This document shows, one piece after another, positions 35,542 to 46,600 of a stretch of DNA of 64,000 bases (within the stretch, counting starts at the first letter, position 1; every line of letters starts with the position of its first letter). The DNA comes from Antedon mediterranea. Lineage: Eukaryota; Echinodermata; Crinoidea; Comatulida; Antedonidae. The DNA lies in the NCBI RefSeq assembly GCF_964355755.1, contig NC_092671.1:20236001-20300000 (forward strand). Reading direction: 5' to 3'. The notes beneath the pieces are model-generated. The model was given only the letters and a program-made list of their open reading frames with translations. It was not told where the DNA came from and ran no database searches. A program made the position numbers and the translations under genes.

Positions 35542-36996
35542 CTTACTACTAAACAATAGCTAGGTACGCACTTGTCTGGCGGTATCCCTTTGTACGAATC
35601 GTTCAACGTTGGGTCGAGACACGTGATATCAAGTTTCATCCAGGGACCAAAATGTGTAATGTGTTATTTTCCAGGCGAAGTTTACCGACGGTTACGTCGT
35701 GTACTGCGTCGACGTACGCTACACTACAGCAAAAACGAATTATGTTAATTGTTCGTTTGTTCACCAATTTTTTAATTTACAAGTAACCTTCTGTACCGTG
35801 GGGCACCTAAAATAAATTTTTCATCTATTACTAAACAAAAAAACATGCCATTTTCGCTTAGCCAACATTATAGCTATAGTTATTACATCTTCAATATCCT
35901 GTATGTCATGAATTTCTCACCACTCGGAAGTCCAGATGGTACGCATGCATACACCTGGGAGGAATAAACTTTTTTCCCCGACTGAAAAAGGTCTACGCTT
36001 GCGTTTTTTAAGCCTCTAGGCCTGATGTTTCCAAAGTATAAAATGCAATTTTTTGAAGACCTGCAGCTCTAGTTTTAAACATTTTCTTAGCTCAGCCCCA
36101 ACAATAAAGCTGGTCATATTTCGAAGAACAAGAAGTACATTTTCCGGGACCTAACATCTCTATTTTTTCAAACATTTCTTAGCTCAGTCACAACCCATGA
36201 TAGGGACTTATATATTTTTTTTCATGTTTTGAAGTATAATAAGTCCAATTTCCGCGACCTCCAACTCTATTTTTCTAAATTTTCTTTGAACTTTTATTTT
36301 TTAAATTGAAAAATATGGATTGAAACAGTCATCGCGCATCGTTTTTTTGCACGCAGTATTTTATTTTTGCATTATAAAAAATGGAAAAAATGGCTACCCT
36401 AAATCTGATTAAAAAGACCTCAAATGACGCTAGAACGCGTTGCTTCCAGGGGGGGCTCTTGGCGGCCCCTGGCCCTCAGACTAGTGATGCTCGCTTCGCT
36501 CGCATAGCCCCCTCGTCGGGGAATGTAGCCCCCGCGTCGGGAAGATCCTGGCGCCACCCCTGTATGCTGAGTTGGCCTCATCATAAAAGCGTTAAGTTCT
36601 GGTGTCCATCGTTCAACTAGCCCAAGCCACAACAGAGAGTCTTACATCAGTCTTTAGAACGTCAAATAACGCAAATTTTTCCAGAGCCTTCGGCCCCTGG
36701 ACCCTGACCGGGGGCCCTTGGCGGCCCCCTTGCCCCCAGCCATTGTTGCTCGCTTCGCTCGCACCCCCCCCTCCCCATTATAAATGCTGCATACGGGCCT
36801 GCACTAAGGATATTATTGTCAGAATTTAAGATTTCGTTTTGACTGACATTGTATACATTATCATTCTTATCATTATTTATATGGCACATTTGATCAAGTT
36901 CAGATCTAATGTTAGACACCTTATCATATCAGTGAAATATTGTGCAAATTGATTGCTCAGAACCAGGTTAGAGGAACTTGCAGGAAGTTTACTGAC

Positions 36997-38061
36997 GGGT
37001 GTCACGAAAGCTCAGACCACGAAAGCTCAGACCCCCTAAGACCTAAGATCACGAAAGCTAAGACCCAACACCTAAGATTACAAATACTAAGATATACTAC
37101 AGCTTAAAAACAATACTTGTTTATCCATACATAATTTTAAACACAGTAGGTTTCATTTATTACCATAAATATAATTTAATACTACCGCAAAACATAGATA
37201 AACTCACATTATTTTCGCCCGTTGAGTAAATGTATATTTTTTCTTTACAACAAACAAACTTGACGGGTTGTTTGTTGGTATATATTTACTCCATTGTGTT
37301 GGTTCAGAGGATGTTTTTCTTACGCACCTGCCTTTCTTGTATTTTGACTCCAAATTTGTTGACTAACTTTATCCTGAACACCACACTTTAAAATTAGGAC
37401 TTATAAGTACTTTCAGAAGGAGAAACACATAATAACAAATAAATAAATCCTTTAAATTGATGATTTTACAGATGTGTTTCTTTGTATACTGTAATGTAAC
37501 TCCTCGAGCTCCCCATGCTCAATGTTTTTGTTTCTATGGAGCGCCAAAAGAGCAACAATAATAGTACAAGTATAAAAACAGAAAGAAAACGAAACAAAAA
37601 AACTTATCATGATTTTTAAATTAAAATTTATTTGCCAGTATTTATTTCTTCGTACTTGCATGATTATACTATTATCATTACAATTTTAATTTTACATTGT
37701 TCCATCCACACTGTAGATGGACTCCACAGAGTTTTCAGCCCTCTATATAATTTTTGCTCTTTTGACGTTCCATAGAAACAAAAACATTGAACATGGCCCA
37801 TGGGGTAGGCCTACTGTACTGTAGGCTAGTCATTTTGTGTGCGAGAAAAACGTCTGTAAAATCATCAATTTAAAAATGTATTTGTTACTTTTTATGTGAT
37901 TCTTTTTCATGAAAGTGCCAATTCTAAGGTGTGGTATTCAGAATAAATGTTGGGAGTTAAAATACAAGGCAGGTGCGAAAGATAAATATTTGTAATCTTA
38001 GGTGTTGGGTCTTAGCTTTCGTGATCTTAGGTCTTAGGGGGTCTGAGCTTTCGTGACACCC
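36997..38061. mobile_element. Mutator-like foldback MITE, copy 2
   Basis: Same ends as 4825-5896 and a perfect 10-bp direct repeat GTTTACTGAC (36987-36996, 38062-38071). It is inserted into the linker of the minus-strand LINE; translation resumes as SKLPASSSNLVLSNQFAQYF on the far side. Confidence 0.85.
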
Positions 38062-38071
38062 GTTTACTGAC

Positions 38072-38856
38072 AGATGAATTTAACAGACTATTAAGAGTAT
38101 TAAACATTGTTTTAGCATTTGCACCATTTAGTGTTTCTTGGAAAAGGTTGGTTTTACGTTCCTTGATAAGTTTAGTAACTTTAACATTTTGCTTCAGGTA
38201 CATTTCACGATCTTCACCAGAGAGAGTTTTTCTCCACTTGCGTTCAAGTTGTCCACGCTCACGACGCGAGTCTTTTACATCATCAGTATACCATTTAGGT
38301 TGTCTGATCAGCTTCAGGGACCGTGATTTCTCCGGGCAATGTTTATCAAGTACTTCGCGAATAGAACTATTATATAACTCAGCTTGAGAATTGGGATCAT
38401 TTGTCAGAAGAATACACTTCGTCGCACGATCGAGATCAGGTATGAAAGATTCCATGTCTAGGTCTTTAAAAGATCTACGGGTGATAATTCTTCTTTTGGG
38501 ACATGGTTTAAACCTATTGATACTACACTCTATCATGTTATGATCAGATCCATATCTGCATGGTGATACAGTAATGTATGACTCGCATGTAATAAGATCA
38601 TCTTCTGGATGACAAATAACATGATCAAGCGTATTTCCACATTTATGCGTTGGGCTGTTGACGTACTGTTTCATGTTGTGTTCTGCCAAAGAGGTTAAAA
38701 ATCGCGACACGTCTTGTTTTGTAGGATCATTGACATGAACATTCAGATCACCCATAATCAATGGTTTGCCAGGGAGTGTAGATACAACACCCAGGAAACT
38801 GTCAAACTCTTCAAAAAATTGATTATGTGTAAAGCCATTTTTCTTTGAGGGTGGTG
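38072..38856 (-). pseudogene. LINE endonuclease end and linker (split LINE)
   Basis: Contains LIMGDLNVHVND, SPTHKCGNTLDHVI and SDHNMIECSI of the endonuclease, then QPKWYTDDVKDSRRERGQLE of the linker. The frame continues from 41614 if the element at 38857-41613 is ignored. Confidence 0.85.
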
Positions 38857-39756
38857 CAGTGGCGGATCTAGGATCTGACGAGGGGGGGTGGCCACGAAAA
38901 TGGCAAACGAGGTGCGTAGCACCGAGCGGGGGAGGGTTTGGGGGGGGGTGTCCCCCTCCCGAGGGTCCGAAAATTTTTGAAAAAATAGATGCTTACACAC
39001 TGTTTAATAGGCTAGAGAAACTGTTTCCATCACACTTAATAACAAATATTACATAATGTAAAGTTAAATACATCCTTCCTAAATACTGTACGGATCTTTT
39101 TCGACGAACTAATAATAAACTTTGATCGAAAAACCTTCAAACAAAATGAACATTTTGGTAATGCGGTACTCCGAAAATGCCTCGATAGAGTGCATGTGTT
39201 GTGTACCGTGTTTTGGTGGTGGTCTGTTAACCTCAGAGATATACAGTATACCCTACAGCCGGGTGAATAACTCAATGTAATTTTGTATACAATGATCGCA
39301 GTAATCGCCGTGTCTATAACACAAATAAAAAAAACGCCAAATACGCCACATACTTTTTTCGGCCGTCCCGTGTGTACATACAAGACCTTTCATGTTTATT
39401 TTATGCCTATAAAATAATAAAAGAACACCATGTTTCTCGTTTATTTTTATCGTTTATAGTGCATACCATAATATTATACAAAAAACTTTCATGCGCGAGA
39501 AAAAAGTTCCCGATATTACACTCCACTCAGGGGTGTAAATATACCACGCCAACGCTTTGTGCACACACGGACCAGGGCGGCGGAAATTAACTGCAATGGA
39601 AAATGGTGTATTTTGGAGAGTGATGACGTCAGCATTCACACGAGGAGCGAGCTTGACAACGTGACGCTGGTAGTTTTAGGAGTGCGTGTGTTTTGAAAAT
39701 GGGTATTTTCCGAAGATTGTAAATCGTGTTTTCTTTTTAAACTCTTGAATTCATAA

Positions 39757-41436
39757 TAGTAATTAAACTCTATAGCTCTTTCACTGTGTAGGCCTATTTA
39801 CACACAACTAAAATAGTAACTAGAATTTAATTCGTCACTTTGACGAATTATAGGTGATCATTTTTATCATTTTAATGAAATTAACATTTTTTAAACATGC
39901 ACGTACGTTAACATACGATCGTAAAAAGCTGATGTACGCCATCCTATGACATGATGCATATACACTTATAGTGCTGAGTTGTACCTATTATGTACAGTAT
40001 ATACTGTATCTATATACAGTGTAGCATAGGTGAAATTACTGGACCCACATCATGTTCAAATTTGTCGGTATGATGGAATTATCAAAATAAACTCGAAGAT
40101 GACAATTTCGAAAGATAATGAATTGAGCAAATAAATATTAGGATTGGAAGAGAATTTGACACGTAGAAGCGCAATGCGCGCTCTTTGAAATTTGTATAAC
40201 TTCGACTAAAGAAATTTAAAAACAACGTTTTAACTTCAACTGGCCATATGATAACATCACAACATCCGATAGGCTTAATTTTTATATTAATTCATATCTA
40301 CATTACATCAGCTTTCATAATAAGTTATAATCTTCAAGGTCACCTTTAATTCTGAAGAGCTATAATATATTCAAATGTAAGGTGTAGCTGAAATTACACG
40401 ACCTACGTTATTAAAGTTTTTACACATGATGACGTCATCAAAATAAAAATGTTGACAACTCTTGAGAAAGATAATTAATTGAGCAAGCACATACTAACAT
40501 TTCGGCGAAAATCGGGCTCAAATAGCAGAGATGCGCTCTATTGAATGTGATAACCCACACAAAAAGATAAAAATTACTAATTTTTAAATTGAAGTGGCCC
40601 TTTGATGACGTCATACCATTTTGTACGTCTAATGTGTACATGAATATGTATCTACAACCCAATGGCTTCCCGAATAAGTTAAAAAAATTGGGGGTCACCT
40701 GCCATTCTGAAGAGTTATATTCATTTTAAAAAGGCCTTATTTTTCACCATTTTCAGCACTTTGATGCAATTAATTTGCGCATTTTGTTATTTTTAACCTG
40801 CTCGTATAGCGTTATTTTCAGTCGGAACTTACTCAAATTTGGTGAATGTACTAAGGATGGTGAGTAGAACGCGATTTGTATAACAAAATTGCAATTTTTA
40901 CGCTTTGTAAGTATCGCGCGCGCAAAATATTTTTTTTGCGCAGTAATTTTTTGAAACACGCAATTGGCCTAATTCATGCTCTAAATTGATTAAAACGTAA
41001 TTTTGAGCTTTTTAAATTTTTACTGCGCGATTCCACGCGCATGACCCTACATGCGCGCGCGTTTTTACTTGCTAATATTTTTACCCTTGACCTGAAGTTT
41101 ACGTGTAGTGAATTTCATAAATATGTGATAATGAATTATGGATATATGATTGATAATGTGATTTCACAAAATGGCGTATACGTGACGTCACGGATGAGTG
41201 ATCACGCTGAAAAGCTTATTATGGCTAAGTTAAAGTATTTGAAAGACATTGTGAAATTGTTGTGATCATTGCTATTCAACTTTTTGAGATATTTGACGAA
41301 CAAAAAGTGTACAGAAAGAATAATAACAATAATAAAGATTTTGTACAATAACAATAGGTGATCATTTTATTCTAAATGATCACCTAATTAAACTCTATAG
41401 CTCTTTCACTGTGTAGGCCTATTTACACACAACTAT
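39757..41436. repeat. Direct repeats enclosing a further insertion
   Basis: About 53 bp starting TAATTAAACTCTATAGCTCT occur at 39758-39811 and at 41384-41437. Between them the inner sequence starts and ends with AGGTGATCATTTT and its inverse (39852, 41384). This may be another nested element whose insertion duplicated the flank, or a tandem duplication. Confidence 0.5.
40025..40740. repeat. Two diverged about 360-bp tandem units
   Basis: Both units carry CTGAAATTAC or GTGAAATTAC, AAAGATAAT.AATTGAGCAA, GCGCTCT.TTGAA and a GAAGAGCTATA or GAAGAGTTATA end. A third unit lies in reverse orientation at about 51950-52150. Confidence 0.6.
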
Positions 41437-41613
41437 TAATGCTAACCCTAGCTCTAGTAGGGCCTAGCTAGGCCTACTCTTCTTAATTAAAAGATTAATC
41501 CACGTCTAGCGACGGTCAATCGCGATTAGGTTGCATCTTTTTTTTTTTTTTTTTTTTGAGAATTAAGGGGGGTGGCTAGCCACCCTATTCACCCCCCCCT
41601 AGATCCGCCACTG

Positions 41614-42235
41614 GTGGTGGTCGGTATACAGCAATAAAACGAACAAACTTTGAGTTGCCAGTTATTGAAGCATGTTCAAAAGTGACGGTATCTATTCCTG
41701 TAGGTGAAATACCTAGCTTCAGACTTGATTTGCTGATGATTGCAATACCGCCGTGTCTATCACCAGGTCTTGGAAAGTTTAAAAAAGAGTACCCTAATGG
41801 CGTACATTCACCAATAATAACAGGGTCTTCTTCAGACAACCAAGACTCTGTGATAGTCAAAACATCAACATCTTTGTCGAGAATGTAGTCATAAATTGTT
41901 TGAGTTTTATTACCGATAGATTGTGCGTTCCAGCAGTGAACATCGAGATACTTTTTACTCTCCGCTTTTATTTGCACAAGATTATTATAATTAATGACGC
42001 GAAGTTCCAACTTCCTCTGAGAGCATACATCAGTTGTGTCAGAAAAGCGTGATGTCGTAAGGACTTTTATTTGTCGTCGCTTTTTCACGCCAGCTCTACG
42101 TCCTCGTACGGTCTTTCTACAAATACCGAGGTCACTCAGTCGCTGCCATAATTGTTGACTAAAAGATTGTGGTCTGTTTACTTGTTTGCCAATATTCTTG
42201 ATTTCATTCAACGTGTAACGTACAAGTGACTTCAT
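41614..42235 (-). pseudogene. LINE 5' end: basic region and endonuclease (split LINE)
   Basis: The start at 42235 gives MKSLVRYTLNEIKNIGK, a basic stretch RGRRAGVKKRR, then the endonuclease blocks WNAQSIGNK, TITESWLSEED, HGGIAIISK and FIAVYRPPP. The reading frame runs into the hAT-like insertion. Confidence 0.85.
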
Positions 42236-42655
42236 AATGAATGCAAATCAGATGAGTTGAGCCATTCACTCCGAGCAAGAAATGCCGATAATACTGTATG
42301 CAATGAAAAACCAGAGTTCGCAGAAAGTTCAGTTCAGCTAAAACAAAAGAATCAGCTGAGCATGACTAGACTTGAACAACAGGTCAGTCTAGGCTTGTCT
42401 GGAATTAAAGCAGGAGGCCTCAAACAGACTACTTTCTCCTATATAACCTCAGTATATTCAGGTAAACAGTTAGGCCTAGGCAGTGTAGTAAATTTGAACA
42501 AAAGTTACAGAAGGAAAAAAAAGTCTCAAACTTCACCAGACTAGGAAAACAGACAACAGGTACAATTAAAGTAAAATCAGTACAACATCAAGAAATTTAA
42601 ATCAGAAAACAACGCAAATTTTAGAAGAAAATTCAAGAACAATTTAGACACACTG
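42236..42655. other. Probable LINE 5' untranslated region or spacer
   Basis: No supported gene. It lies upstream of the minus-strand LINE start and before a plus-strand LINE fragment. Confidence 0.4.
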
Positions 42656-43222
42656 CTGCCACCTTAGCAATACTGCCAAAGATATCAGAACTCCGCCTTC
42701 TTGCAATAAAAACCAATGCAGCCGTTATCTCTATATGTGAAACTATGTTGGATAATACTGTTCCTGATGCGGAGCTCAACATTGAAGGATACAACGTTTT
42801 CCGTTGAGATCGAAATCGGTCTGGAGGAGGTGTTTGTTTTTTGTTAAGGAAAGACTATCTATTCGTGAACGCCGGGACCTGGATTCTGAAAGTATTGAAT
42901 CAATTTGGATGGAAATTTTGTTTCCGAGGACGCGTCCTATTGTTGTTGGATCAATTTATCGTCTATTTATAACTATTTATTGACTCGTTTGAAAATATAT
43001 TGGCTGTTATTCGACCTGATGTAGAAGTTATTGATTTGAAATTTGAAAAATGAATCTGCATCAATATACAAAATGTTAGAAACAACTCTTGAAACTTTTA
43101 GCTTTACCCACCTGATAAAGGAACCAACTCGAATTACTGTATACATCAACAGTTTTAGATATTATCATATGTAACCATTCGCAAAAAATTTTGCAATCGG
43201 GTGTCATCCATGTAGGCATTAG
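42656..43222 (+). pseudogene. LINE endonuclease fragment, decayed
   Basis: Readable with stops and frame changes: KISELRLLAIKTNAAVISI, CET.LDNTVPDAELNIEGYN, RNRSGGGVCFLLRKDY, TRPIVVGSIYR and FTHLIKEPTRIT. It is cut off at 43222 by a CAGGCCCGTA end. Confidence 0.7.
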
Positions 43223-43427
43223 CAGGCCCGTAACCAGTAGTCCGGTCCCTAAGGGGAAATGACATTACCGTAGTGGATACAAGTGTGACATTTGGCATGT
43301 TGATAGAACATGATATGGGGATGCCAAAACAAAGTTACTGGAAATCTGATTTGACCTCTGTGATCTTTGACCTCAATTTTTGTATTTTTTATCTAAAACA
43401 CCAAAACAGGTATATCTCTACAACGGA
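43223..43427. mobile_element. Left end of a truncated hAT-like element
   Basis: CAGGCCCGTAACCAG matches the terminus at 33866, directly joined to the LINE fragment. No matching right end is found nearby, so the element is truncated. Confidence 0.45.
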
Positions 43428-43491
43428 TTGGTATTTTGAAATGGTTTTGGTGTTAAATTGACCAGAAGGTACATGTTTGTATTTGATCTAA
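43428..43491. repeat. 64-bp inverted repeat, left boundary of family B unit
   Basis: Starts TTGGTATTTTGAAATGG and ends TGATCTAA. It matches the inverse of 50573-50636 with one mismatch seen. Next to it (43260-43650) are diverged ~150-bp units with TTGACCT.TGACCT and ACCAGAAGGTA-like strings. Confidence 0.8.
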
Positions 43492-43672
43492 TGAAACATT
43501 TCACCCAAAAATGATCAGAAATGCTATTTCTGAACTTTTGACCTTTGACCTTAGTATACTATATCTCAAGAACTACTGGTCAGAAATACTTGTAATTTGT
43601 TTCAAATTGTTCAGAACATACATATTTATATATTCTCTAATGGAACATGTTCTTCATAAATGAAAGTAAATG

Positions 43673-46600
43673 TCATTTATGAACTTTACCTTGTTTAGTT
43701 AGTGTTTTCGAACTCTTTAAACCTAATCCTTGTAACATTTTCCTAAACAGGCACACAAAGGGGTACATGTGAATTCCCAAACATGTGCATCTCTTCTTGC
43801 ATTTACAATTTACAAGTTGCCGCATGGCATCTGATACAACTGGAAACTCTGACCATTTTGGATCTACTCCCTTAGCTGTAGATGTCCCGGGTGTCACGAA
43901 AGCTCAGACCACGAAAGCTCAGACCCCCTAAGACCTAAGATCACGAAAGCTAAGACCCAACACCTAAAATATTTATCTTTCGCACCTGCCTTGTATTTTA
44001 CTCCCAACATTTATTCTGAATACCACACCTTAGAATTGGCACTTTCATGAAAAAGAATCACATATAAAGTAACAAATACATTTTTAAATTGATGATTTTA
44101 CAGACGTTTTTCTCGCACACAAAATGACTAGCCTAGCCTACAGTACAGTAGGCCTACCCCATGGGCCATGTTCAATGTTTTTGTTTCTATGGAACGTCAA
44201 AAGAGCAAAAATTATATAGAGGGCTGAAAACTCTGTGGAGTCCATCTACAGTGTGGATGGAACAATGTAAAATTAAAATTGTAATGATAATAGTATAATC
44301 ATGCAAGTACGAAGAAATAAATACTGGCAAATAAATTTTAATTTAAAAATCATGATGAGTTTTTTTGTTTCGTTTTCTTTCTGTTTTTATACTTGTACTA
44401 TTATTGTTGCTCTTTTGGCGCTCCATAGAAACAAAAACATTGAGCATGGGGAGCTCGACGAGTTACATTACAGTATACAAAGAAACACATCTGTAAAATC
44501 ATCAATTTAAAGGATTTATTTATTTGTTATTATGTGTTTCTCCTTCTGAAAGTACTTATAAGTCCTAATTTTAAAGTGTGGTGTTCAGGATAAAGTTAGT
44601 CAACAAATTTGGAGTCAAAATACAAGAAAGGCAGGTGCGTAAGAAAAACATCCTCTGAAGCAACACAATGGAGTAAATATATACCAACAAACAACCCGTC
44701 AAGTTTGTTTGTTGTAAAGAAAAAATATACATTTACTCAACGGGCGAAAATAATGTGAGTTTATCTATGTTTTGGGGTAGTATTAAATTATATTTATGGT
44801 AATAAATAAAACCTACTGTGTTTAAAATTATGTATGGATAAACAAGTATTATTTTTAAGCTGTAGTATATCTTATTAGTATTTGTAATCTTAGGTGTTGG
44901 GTCTTAGCTTTCGTGATCTTAGGTCTTAGGGGGTCTGAGCTTTCGTGGTCTGAGCTTTCGTGACACCCGTAGATGTCTAACCATATTTCATTGGTGATGG
45001 CAAGTTCTGTTCTCTCCATAAACTCCTCGCCCACACTAATGTTTGGTAGATTGCACGCTTTGCATGTTGGAGCAATGCCCCTTGAGTTGGCGGGATTTTC
45101 TCTATAGGCCTACCAGCTGCAAATAGTTGATGGCGAGCTTTGTTAACTGTATTTTGACTGCACGTTCTGGAATACAAAGCTATTACAAACTTCTGTAGTG
45201 TATTCATACTCTCCGTCAACATTTCATCTGATACTGTTGGGGATGAAAGAGATTCATGACTGTCCATACTTTCCATGCAGATTTCTTCCCAATTCCCTTG
45301 AAGAAAGAAACGTCGCACCCTGTGAAACTATGAAAGAACAACAATCCCCCGGCTCTCTCTGGTCCTAGACTATTTGCTATCTCATGGATGGCAAGAACAC
45401 GATAACTGTTTTAAGTGCCAAACTCAATATACAGTTGATCCAGATTCAGGTTGTTGTATAATGATACTGCAATAACCACAATATCTGTGTCTACTGTTCG
45501 AATTGAAATACAGCGATGCCCACATGCTGAAGCATGTTGTACATGCAACATTATTCTACTGTCGGCCTCTTCTTGTTTACACGGGCTTATAGAGGACACA
45601 TCCACATTTCTAGAAGTAAAGACATGTTCTAACGATGTAACTACAATTCCTCTTTGTTTGCATCCTGTGAAAAACAAATTTATGGTTTTCAAAGTTGTTA
45701 CATGTTCAATGAAAAAAAAATACAGTACATGCAATTTATCAATACATTTTCTAAAAAACACTTACCAGACTTAGAAAACTATTCCAATTTTTGGGGATTT
45801 TTGAGGTTGGTTCGACCTTCCGACGAGTTGTTATTCCAACTGAAGCACTTCGTTTCTTCCGTTGCTGTTGTTTTAGACTTTCAGGTAAGTAGATATCAAA
45901 AACAACATCAACTCGTAATACCTTGAGAAAAAACAGATTTCTTTTGGCTTAATATGGATGGGGAAATTGAAATGTTGTGTCTGTGTTTGCAGAAGGGCAT
46001 ACATTATTAAATTAGCTGTAGTGAATTAAAATTAACAATGTTTGATTTACCTGTTGCGAAAGGCGCTTTATCACATATGGAATGAAACAGTCTTTGGCAT
46101 AATCGGCAAATGTTGTACCAGCCTTTCCAGCAATGAAATAGACTATAGCTACACCATCAAGGACAGTGGTTGTGATGTTATCTGGTAGAATAGTGATACA
46201 TTGAACATCTGTTGTGAGACACTGTATGAGTTCGGACTTTTGACCTGATCTTAATTCTCCTCCGAAGCCAAGTGAAGGGGGATCGTCGTGGTTCTCAAAA
46301 TTGAAAACATTTTCTGGGGGTTCGCCTCTGGCCTGAGATGAGAGGAAAAGATTTGCAAATAGGTTGTTGGTTTGTTTTAGCAGCGTCCTTTCGACCTTTT
46401 CTTTTGACAATCTCTTTTTTCTTTTGGAAGAGAATAATGGGATTTTTAATGCTGTAATTTTGTCAGCAAGTGACTTCTTTCGATCTACGATGATAGCTTC
46501 TACATACTCATGATATTGCTTTTGTCCGGCAGACTCGATGCTCTGCAATGCTGTTGCTACTGATTCATCCATTATGTCTTTGTGGTAAATGTTCATCAAG

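Larger units (their letters stand above)
33866..36801. mobile_element. hAT-like non-autonomous element in the LINE, itself composite
   Basis: The ends are CAGGCCCGTAT and ATACGGGCCTG with a direct repeat CACTAA outside each (33860-33865, 36802-36807). LINE coding resumes on both sides (NNILS and KLSKCVN). GCTCGCTTCGCTCGC occurs twice near the right end, suggesting duplicated termini. The interior holds a second element (34714-35541), the tandem segments at 34190-34700, and three degenerate ~110-bp repeats around TTTCTTAGCTCAG at 36000-36290. No transposase. Confidence 0.7.
38857..41613. mobile_element. hAT-like non-autonomous element in the LINE endonuclease
   Basis: The ends are CAGTGGCGGATCTAGG and CCTAGATCCGCCACTG, with a short direct repeat (GTGGTG, at least 6 bp) outside. 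LINE coding is continuous across it: YRPPP on one side and PSKKNGFTHNQ on the other. CAGTGGCGG ends are typical of hAT elements. G/C-rich tracts adjoin both ends. The interior is filled with other repeats and no transposase. Confidence 0.75.
32062..42235 (-). mobile_element. L2/CR1-like LINE split by three insertions
   Basis: Removing 33866-36801, 36997-38061 and 38857-41613 leaves about 3.4 kb in collinear LINE order. From the right: a basic N-terminus (RTVRGRRAG-like) and endonuclease (NAQSIGNK, ITESWL, HGGIAIISK, YRPPP) at 42235-41614; endonuclease end (LIMGDLNVHVND) and linker at 38856-38072; the end of the linker at 36996-36808; RT palm (NYRPVSNLP; DLSSAFDTIDHD; YGVPQGSIIGPS; YADD) at 33865-33057; and a C-terminal region with LSRLDYGNSLL and LHWLPVKQRI at 32939-32247. 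The 3' tail contains CTTGGAAAAGCGCTATATAA. The RT is damaged near 33540-33430, with short deletion and frame changes. Confidence 0.85.

Noticed and set aside
37452-37661. Conserved 69-codon frame (also at 44301-44510)
   Set aside because: It lies in the palindromic core of the foldback MITE and is similar only because the copies are similar. The third copy does not keep the frame.
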